Source: Streptomyces sp. NRRL S-118
Lineage (GTDB): Bacteria; Actinomycetota; Actinomycetes; Streptomycetales; Streptomycetaceae
Assembly (NCBI RefSeq): GCF_000716335.1
Contig: NZ_KL591004.1
Span: forward strand, 382,314-446,313
DNA: 64,000 nucleotides
Direction of reading: 5' to 3'
Of the stretch, positions 58,387 through 64,000 are shown piece by piece (the first letter of the stretch is position 1; every line of letters starts with the position of its first letter). Below the pieces are notes generated by a model. It searched no databases. It worked only from the letters and a program-made list of their open reading frames with translations, and had not been told where the DNA came from. The translations under genes were made by a program, and so were the position numbers.

Positions 58387-58911
58387 ATGCCCGACGCCGA
58401 CACCCCGCGTGAACCGAAGCTCCTGCCGGACGCGATCCACGAGGCCGTACAACCCGGAACAGCCCTGCTGCGGCTGGAGACGACACATGCCCGGGAGGGA
58501 AACCTCGACGGCGCGTGGTGGCCGCGCTCCCGCGACCTCGCCGCCGAGCTGCCGAACCTCATCACCGTGCTGACCGAGCACCTCGGACCCGTCGACCGCG
58601 TCGGCCTGGACTCCGGCGCCTGGGAGGAACTACCGACCCGGCTGACCATCGGCGACCGCGTGGTGCACATCGACTCCTTCCCGGTCGGTGACGACACCGT
58701 CCTCATCACCCGGGGCGCTCGGGACCACTTCTCCCTGCTGGTGGTCCCCCCGGACACGGCCCCGGACGCGGCGCGCGCCGCGATGGCCCGGGCCGTCGGC
58801 GGGGGCAACACCACGGCCGAACAGATCCTTGTCGAGACCGGCACCGGCCGGACCCGCGTGATCGCCACGGAAGAACCGCGGGCAGGCCAGGAGCGTCGCG
58901 ACACGGAGTGA
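58387..58911 (+). CDS. DUF5994 family protein (paralogue)
   Basis: 174 residues from ATG 58387. It shares the DGAWWPRSRDLAAELPNLITVL core and the FSLLVVPPDTAPDAARAAM end with the gene at 57535-58095, but is otherwise diverged. The two genes are divergent with 291 bases between starts, which contain no other gene. Function unknown. Confidence 0.82.
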   Translation: MPDADTPREPKLLPDAIHEAVQPGTALLRLETTHAREGNLDGAWWPRSRDLAAELPNLITVLTEHLGPVDRVGLDSGAWEELPTRLTIGDRVVHIDSFPVGDDTVLITRGARDHFSLLVVPPDTAPDAARAAMARAVGGGNTTAEQILVETGTGRTRVIATEEPRAGQERRDTE

Positions 58912-59106
58912 GCCCGGCAGCGGTGTCCGCCTCGTGACAAGCCGTCGGAGAATGCCGGGACGGACGTCGTTCCCACGGGCGATCGAGGCCCTCGTCCTGC
59001 GAGCCGTGCGCTACGGCCCCCGGCCGCGCCGCAGTTCGCGCGCGGCGGGTGCGGCGCCCGGGCGCCGTCGTCCCCACCCCTCAGCGCGTGTCAGGGCGGC
59101 GCTCCC

Positions 59107-59940
59107 TCATCCTCGCCTTTTCAGCGCATGGGCCAGGCGCGGGAACTCCTCGTGGACCAGACGACCGAACAGTGCACCGCCGAAGATGACGACGCCCACG
59201 CCGACCAGCCAGGACTGGAGAACCAGGACGGTTCCGACGGGGCCGTAGGTGACCGTGTTGGAAGCGATCAGCGGGGAGAAGACGAGCAGGGAGAAGACCC
59301 TGAGGCCGAGCAGCCCGATCACGGTGGCCACCGCCCCGGGCAACAGGGCCCGCCAAGCGACCCGCCCTCCGAGCAGCAAGCGCTGCGACCACCAGAAGAA
59401 CGCGACGGCGCTCAGCGCCGCGGCCAGGGCGCCGACAGGAGACTCCCGGGGCAGCGTGGTGGTCGCGGAGAGGAACAGGTAGCCGGTGAGCGCGCCGAGC
59501 CACACGGCGTGCCGCCACCTGGCCCACCAACGGGCCTGCGGCAGGTCCCACACCTTTTCGTAGCCGGCCTGGACCGCCGCCGCGAAGGTCAGGCCGAAGA
59601 CGGCAAGGGCGGCGATGCCGAATGCCGTTGTGGTGCGCAGGGCCTGATCGGGCAAGGTGAACAGCTGCTCCACTTCTCCTCGGGACGTCGTCGAGACGCC
59701 GAGTCCGTCCGCCAGCCACTGCCCGAATCCCCGCCCGCCTTCGGGGTCGGCCGAGGACACGATGACCAGCAGGGGCACCAGCGTGAGAAATCCGAGTGCC
59801 GCGAAGCCCAGGGAAAGCTGCCCCAGGCCGAGATCACGGAGCCGACGCCACCCCCGTCCGGCTGCTGAATGCCGGAGTACGCGACGGACGCGGCTGAGTC
59901 GGGCCGGATGGTCTGGGGTGCGCGAAGGCTTCGTCGGCAT
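59107..59940 (-). CDS. YihY/BrkB-like membrane protein
   Basis: 277 residues with about six membrane helices (LGFAALGFLTLVPLLVIVSS, TTAFGIAALAVFGLTFAAAV, and others). The conserved segment QAGYEKVWDLPQARWWARWRHAVWLGALTGYLFLS and the C-terminal YGPVGTVLVLQSWLVGVGVVIFGGALFGRLVHE match the YihY/virulence factor BrkB (formerly RNase BN) family. The physiological role is not established. Bases 58912-59106 downstream hold no gene. Confidence 0.85.
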   Translation of the reverse strand: MPTKPSRTPDHPARLSRVRRVLRHSAAGRGWRRLRDLGLGQLSLGFAALGFLTLVPLLVIVSSADPEGGRGFGQWLADGLGVSTTSRGEVEQLFTLPDQALRTTTAFGIAALAVFGLTFAAAVQAGYEKVWDLPQARWWARWRHAVWLGALTGYLFLSATTTLPRESPVGALAAALSAVAFFWWSQRLLLGGRVAWRALLPGAVATVIGLLGLRVFSLLVFSPLIASNTVTYGPVGTVLVLQSWLVGVGVVIFGGALFGRLVHEEFPRLAHALKRRG

Positions 59941-60171
59941 GCTTGTCGACTACCACGGCGGATCCTCCCGGCGCGGGAGGGCGCAGCGCAGAGGTCTGCG
60001 GTTCAGCAGCGCGAGTCACGCCATCCCTGGCTCTTCTCGCGGGGCACGACGCACCGCTGCCGCACCTGAGCTCCTCGGCATGCCGGCGAACCGGTCGAAC
60101 GTCCAGCCGGGAGCCGGCAGCCGTCGCGGGGCCGCAGGCCGTTGTGCCTGCGGCCCGCTCGGGCGCCGGCG

Positions 60172-62796
60172 TCAGGACGGGTCGCCGTACTGGAGGCCGC
60201 GTCCGTTGGTGCCGACGTAGACGCGCCCGTAGGTGTCGGGGTCGCCGGTGATGACGCCGACGCCGCCGATGCTGCCCCACTGGTGGGCGTCGTCGTTGAC
60301 GCGGACCCAGGTGGCGCCCTTGTCGGTGGAGCGGAAGACCCCGGTGACGTCCTTGACGGTACCGATCAGGTACAGGGCCTGGTACGCGGCGCCCGGCGCG
60401 GCCTTGCCGAAGCCGAGGGCGGAGGCGGACTGCACCGTCTTGAGTGTGGTGAAGGTGCGGCCGCCGTCGGTGGAGTGCAGCAGACCCTTGGCGCCGCCGG
60501 CGATCCACAGGTCTCCGGCGATGCCGGGGACGGCCGTGAGCCGGCCGGCGGGCAGGCCGGTGGCGCGGGCGGTGAAGGTCGCGCCGCCGTCGGTGCTGGC
60601 GTGGAGCGTGCCGCCGGACAGTGCGTAGAAGGTCCTGGCCGAGGAGCGGTCGGCGACGACCACCGCGCCGGTGCCCAGCCCGCTGACCTTCGACCAGCTC
60701 GTCCCCTTGTCGGTCGAGCGGTACGGGGCCTGACCGGCCTGGGTCCAGACGATGGCGGAGCCGTCCGCCGCGAGTGCGACCTGGCCGCTGTCGGCGCTGC
60801 CGACCGGCTCCGCCGTGAAGCCGCTCCAGCTGCGGCCGCCGTCGGTGGAGTAGGCGCCGTCCTGGGCACCGCCACGGCCGACGCGCACCATCATCGCGGG
60901 GTTGGACTGGGCGAAGTCGACGTCGGTGCTGGTGATCATCATCGGGTTGTCCAGCCGCCCGGCGGGGACCCTGGTCAGGGAGTCGTGGCGGAACCCGCCC
61001 AGGTCGCCCATGGCGGTGATGACGGTGGCGCCGCCGGGCGGGGCGATCGCGTCCATCAGCGCGGTCTCCTCCAGCCCTCGGGCCCCCACGGCCCAGTGGC
61101 TGGTGCCGCCGGTGTCGGTGGCGGTGGCGTCCTCGCTGCGCCAGATGCCGCTGCCGGTGCCGTACAGCACGTGCCCGGAGTCGAAGGGATCGATGGCCAG
61201 GGCGGTCATCCAGTGCCCGACGCCGGTACCGACGTAGGGAGCGGCGGAGGCGTCCCGAACCGATTTCGCGGACAGTGCCTTCCAGGTCGCGCCGCCGTCG
61301 GTGGTCCGGTACACCTCGTCCTCGGGCCACCAGCGGTCGAGGGTGGTGACCATCACCGTGGACGGCTTCCGCGGGTCGACGGCCAGACCGGAGAACCCGT
61401 GGCTGCCCCGGGACGGGGAGATGTTCCTCCACGCCCCGACGGCCGGCGTGTACTTCCACACCGAACCGGCCGTCGCGCCGTTGGGTCCGGGGGAGTCGGC
61501 GTACGTCAGGTACAGCGAGCCGTCACCGGAGAGCACGCCGTGCTGCGGCATCTGGCCGGTGGGCTGCCCGGAGACGGCCTGCCAGGTGCTGCCGCCGTCG
61601 GTGGAGCGGTACAGGGACGTGTGCTTGTCGGCGACGCCGGCATAGACGGTCCTGCTGCCGGCCGGGCCGTACGTCACGAAGGAGACGCCCGCGCCGCTGC
61701 TCGCCCCGTCCTTGACGGGGAACGAGGAGACCTGACGCCACGTCACACCGTGGTCGGTGCTGCGCCACAGGCCGTTCTTGCGGGTGCCCAGCAACAGGGT
61801 TCCGTGGTCCGCGGGGTCGATCGCCAGCCGTTCGCCCGCCCCGCGGCCGTCCTCGTTGGCGCCCAGCTTGAAGGGAAGATCGGTGCGCTGGAAGGTGCGG
61901 CCCCGGTCCGTGGAGCGCAGGATCGCGCCGTTGCCGGCCCAGCCGTTGGTGTAGGTCCCCGTCGCCAGGTAGAGCCGCGCCGGGTCGACGGGGTCGCTGG
62001 CCAGCGAATCGATGCCCAGCAGGTTCCAGTCCTTCTCGCCGAGCCAGTCGGTCAGCGGGATCCACTGCTCGGCCGCGGCGTCCCAGCGGTAGGCGCCGCC
62101 CATGTCGGTGCGCGCGTACAGCAGACCCCTCTCACGAGGGTTGAACACCAGCCCGGTGACGTAACCACCGCCCACCACCTGGGCGTTGTTCCACACGTAC
62201 GGTCCGGTCGCGGCCGCCCGGGTCCCGGACGTCCTCACCAACTTCCACTGCTGGTTGGTGCTGCCCTTGCCGGGATACTGGATGACCGCCGCGCCGTCGG
62301 CCGTGGAGCCCCCGGAGACGTCCAGGACCTGGCCGCTCCTGCGGGAGGTGAGGGTGACGGCGCCGGAACCGCTCACCTCGTCGATCCGCCACTCCTGGGA
62401 GGTGGAGGAGCTGTCGGTCTGCTGCTCGGCGACGGCCTTCTCGGCGGTTGAATCGCCCGCTATGCCCAGCACTTTGCCGCTGTTGCGGTTCACCAGCTCG
62501 TAGTGGCCGTCCCCGGTGGGCCGCAGCCTCCACTGCTGGTTGGCGGTGTTCTGGTCGGTCCACTGCTGGATACGGGTGCCGTCGGCGGTGGAGAAGCCGT
62601 TGACGTCCAGCACCTTGCCGCTGCGCACGGAGACCAGCCGGTAGTAGGCATTGCCGTCGACCACCGCGGCCTGCGAGTCCTCCTGCACGAACAGGAGGTA
62701 CGGCACGAGGACGGCGGGCACGCCGAGCAGCAGACCGGTCGCGGTCCAGCGACGGCGGTGACGCCCCCGGCGCCCGCCGTTCGTGGGGTTGTTCAT
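60172..62796 (-). CDS. secreted GH74-like xyloglucanase with ricin-type domain
   Basis: 874 residues from ATG 62796 with AAGGAG upstream. Signal peptide (MNNPTNGGRRGRHRRRWTAT plus hydrophobic core, cut near SQAAV). A ricin B/CBM13 domain lies at about 45-180 with repeated QQW motifs (NQQWRLRPTGDG, SQEWRIDE and NQQWKLV). Then a double seven-bladed propeller with many BNR repeats (RSTDGGSTWQAV and similar). Catalytic aspartates of GH74 are recognisable in YARTDMGGAYRWD and MGDLGGFRHD. Hydrolyses xyloglucan or related beta-glucans outside the cell. Divergent from an ECF sigma gene. Confidence 0.92.
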   Translation of the reverse strand: MNNPTNGGRRGRHRRRWTATGLLLGVPAVLVPYLLFVQEDSQAAVVDGNAYYRLVSVRSGKVLDVNGFSTADGTRIQQWTDQNTANQQWRLRPTGDGHYELVNRNSGKVLGIAGDSTAEKAVAEQQTDSSSTSQEWRIDEVSGSGAVTLTSRRSGQVLDVSGGSTADGAAVIQYPGKGSTNQQWKLVRTSGTRAAATGPYVWNNAQVVGGGYVTGLVFNPRERGLLYARTDMGGAYRWDAAAEQWIPLTDWLGEKDWNLLGIDSLASDPVDPARLYLATGTYTNGWAGNGAILRSTDRGRTFQRTDLPFKLGANEDGRGAGERLAIDPADHGTLLLGTRKNGLWRSTDHGVTWRQVSSFPVKDGASSGAGVSFVTYGPAGSRTVYAGVADKHTSLYRSTDGGSTWQAVSGQPTGQMPQHGVLSGDGSLYLTYADSPGPNGATAGSVWKYTPAVGAWRNISPSRGSHGFSGLAVDPRKPSTVMVTTLDRWWPEDEVYRTTDGGATWKALSAKSVRDASAAPYVGTGVGHWMTALAIDPFDSGHVLYGTGSGIWRSEDATATDTGGTSHWAVGARGLEETALMDAIAPPGGATVITAMGDLGGFRHDSLTRVPAGRLDNPMMITSTDVDFAQSNPAMMVRVGRGGAQDGAYSTDGGRSWSGFTAEPVGSADSGQVALAADGSAIVWTQAGQAPYRSTDKGTSWSKVSGLGTGAVVVADRSSARTFYALSGGTLHASTDGGATFTARATGLPAGRLTAVPGIAGDLWIAGGAKGLLHSTDGGRTFTTLKTVQSASALGFGKAAPGAAYQALYLIGTVKDVTGVFRSTDKGATWVRVNDDAHQWGSIGGVGVITGDPDTYGRVYVGTNGRGLQYGDPS

Positions 62797-63094
62797 GGGG
62801 GGTGTTCTCCTTGCATGCCACAGGGAAAGGGGCATCCGGCTGCCAACACGGCCGGATCCGCCTCCTTGTGGTCACAGGCCCCGCGAAGGGTTGCCTCGGG
62901 ACGGGAACTTTCTTCGGGCCCACCGGGGAGTCGGCCAGGGAACACCACCGACAAGCCCACGACGCCCGGTACCGGGCCCTCACACCGGCGTGGACCGGTC
63001 CCGTGATGCAAGCACAGGCTTCGGCCGCTTACCCTTGCCGACGCCAAGGCGCTGCGCCGTACCCGGCGGATCGCCCCCCCTGAGGGAGGTGGGA

Positions 63095-64000
63095 ATGGGG
63101 CTCATGGACGCGGACCACGCGAGGCTGGTCGTCGCGGCGCAGGCCGGTGACGATCGGGCGCGCGAGGAACTGATCGCCGCATACCTGCCGTTGCTCTACA
63201 ACATCGTCGGGCGAGCGCTGAGAGGACATGCCGACGTCGACGACGTCGTCCAGGAAACCCTGCTGCGCGTGGTGCGCGACCTGCCCGCCCTGCGTGCCCC
63301 GGAGAGCTTCCGGTCCTGGCTGGTGTCGATCACGCTCCGCCAGATCAATACCCACTGGCACCGGCAGCGCGCCTCCGCCGACCGGACCACGGTCATCGAC
63401 GACGCACTCCGGATACCGGACGTCGGCGCCGCACTCGAGGACGCGACGATCCTGCGTCTGCACATGTCGGACGAGCGCCGTCAGGTTGTCGAAGCCGGCC
63501 GGTGGCTCGACCCCGACCACCGGGTGCTGCTGTCGCTGTGGTGGCAGGAATGCGCCGGCTCGCTGAGCCGTAACGACATCGCCGCCGCGATGGGGCTCAG
63601 CGTCGCCCACGTGGGCGTACGCGTCCAACGCATGCGCGAGCAGCTGGAACTGAGCCGGACGATCGTCGCCGCGCTGGAGGCCGACCCGCGCTGTCCGCAG
63701 TTGGACGAGACGGTCGCCGGCTGGGACGGTCTCCGTTCATCGGTGTGGCGCAAACGGATCGCGCGGCACACCCGTGAGTGCCCGGTCTGCCTGGCGACGA
63801 CGACCGAACGGGTTCCGGCCGAACTGCTGCTCCTCGGCATCGCGCCGCTGGCCGTCCCGGCCGGACTCGTCGCCGCGCTGGCCGCCAAGGGCCTGCTGTC
63901 GGGTACGGCCGCGAGCGCTGCCGGGCTGGCCACGGCACACGTCGCCGCCGGCACGGCGACGGGGGGAGGCGGGCTGCACAGCTCGCTGATCGGCAAACTG
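63095..64000 (+). CDS. ECF sigma factor with fused zinc finger and membrane segment (partial)
   Basis: 302 codons from ATG 63095 (GGAGGTG upstream), open to the window end. Sigma region 2 at about 10-75 (ELIAAYLPLLYNIVGRALRG...DDVVQETLLRVVRDLPAL), region 4 at about 130-190 (DIAAAMGLSVAHVGVRVQRM). An anti-sigma-like zinc motif follows (HTRECPVC, about 229-236), then a membrane helix (LLLLGIAPLAVPAGLVAALA). Such fused ECF factors often carry an extracellular carbohydrate-binding domain, which would lie beyond the window. Its position opposite the GH74 gene suggests that it controls that gene. Confidence 0.88.
   Translation, partial: MGLMDADHARLVVAAQAGDDRAREELIAAYLPLLYNIVGRALRGHADVDDVVQETLLRVVRDLPALRAPESFRSWLVSITLRQINTHWHRQRASADRTTVIDDALRIPDVGAALEDATILRLHMSDERRQVVEAGRWLDPDHRVLLSLWWQECAGSLSRNDIAAAMGLSVAHVGVRVQRMREQLELSRTIVAALEADPRCPQLDETVAGWDGLRSSVWRKRIARHTRECPVCLATTTERVPAELLLLGIAPLAVPAGLVAALAAKGLLSGTAASAAGLATAHVAAGTATGGGGLHSSLIGKL

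Noticed and set aside
1..64000. Insertion sequences, integrases, attachment sites or tRNA genes
   Set aside because: No transposase or integrase motifs, terminal inverted repeats or cloverleaf sequences were recognised on either strand.

Overview
The window reads as chromosomal DNA of a Streptomyces-type actinomycete. GC is very high with strong G/C at third codon positions. GTG starts with GGAGG-type ribosome sites are common. Family content is typical: SpoIIE-type phosphatases with PAS/GAF domains, an AdpA-like regulator, DUF2637, DUF5994 and DUF6153 proteins, and an ECF sigma factor with a fused zinc finger. No tRNA, rRNA, CRISPR array or complete mobile element was seen.

Layout. 1-16.3 kb is housekeeping and accessory sequence: a flavoprotein, a PAS-PAS-GAF-SpoIIE phosphatase, an XRE regulator, a secreted protein-arginine deiminase, a DUF72 protein, GNAT plus TrkH/TrkA potassium uptake, a pyridine-nucleotide disulphide oxidoreductase, an amino-acid permease, a universal stress protein and an ankyrin protein. 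16.3-20.8 kb is a stress block with a tiny membrane protein, PRC-barrel, MerR, a cold-shock protein with a structured leader and strong terminator, a DEAD-type helicase and a probably frameshifted CBS gene. 20.8-28.4 kb holds a GlxA/AraC regulator divergent from an imine-reductase-like enzyme, a second SpoIIE phosphatase, and a solute symporter with a small partner and a PucR regulator.

28.8-46.3 kb is the most notable part. Eleven co-directional genes (32763-46251), mostly overlapping or closely spaced, form one apparent operon. It encodes an asparagine-synthetase-fold enzyme without the amidotransferase Cys, an Fe/2-oxoglutarate oxygenase, a GMC oxidoreductase, a DMT exporter, an ATP-grasp ligase, a HELGH metalloprotein of unknown family, a methyltransferase, a LysA-like decarboxylase, a DapD-like succinyltransferase, a DapC-like aminotransferase and a DapE-like M20 deacylase. 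The lysine-pathway paralogues plus methyltransferase, oxidases, beta-lactam-synthetase-like enzyme and ligase match what is needed for a tabtoxin-type beta-lactam dipeptide. I infer a Streptomyces tabtoxin-like cluster. A LuxR-type regulator, an MHS transporter, a small secreted DDTGWG peptide and a GNAT enzyme lie just upstream. An 11-base motif recurs in the GNAT and operon upstream regions, and a one-mismatch version lies before the peptide gene. The synthetase gene carries a TTA (bldA) codon.

46.5-64 kb holds a DUF2637 protein, a TetR regulator with an odd N-terminus, a secreted pectate lyase-pectinesterase fusion, small membrane proteins, DUF4396, DUF305 and DUF6153 genes, a third SpoIIE phosphatase, a self-contained XRE operon with a clear promoter/operator, two head-to-head DUF5994 genes, a BrkB-like protein, a secreted GH74/ricin xyloglucanase-like enzyme and, divergent from it, an ECF sigma factor that runs off the window.
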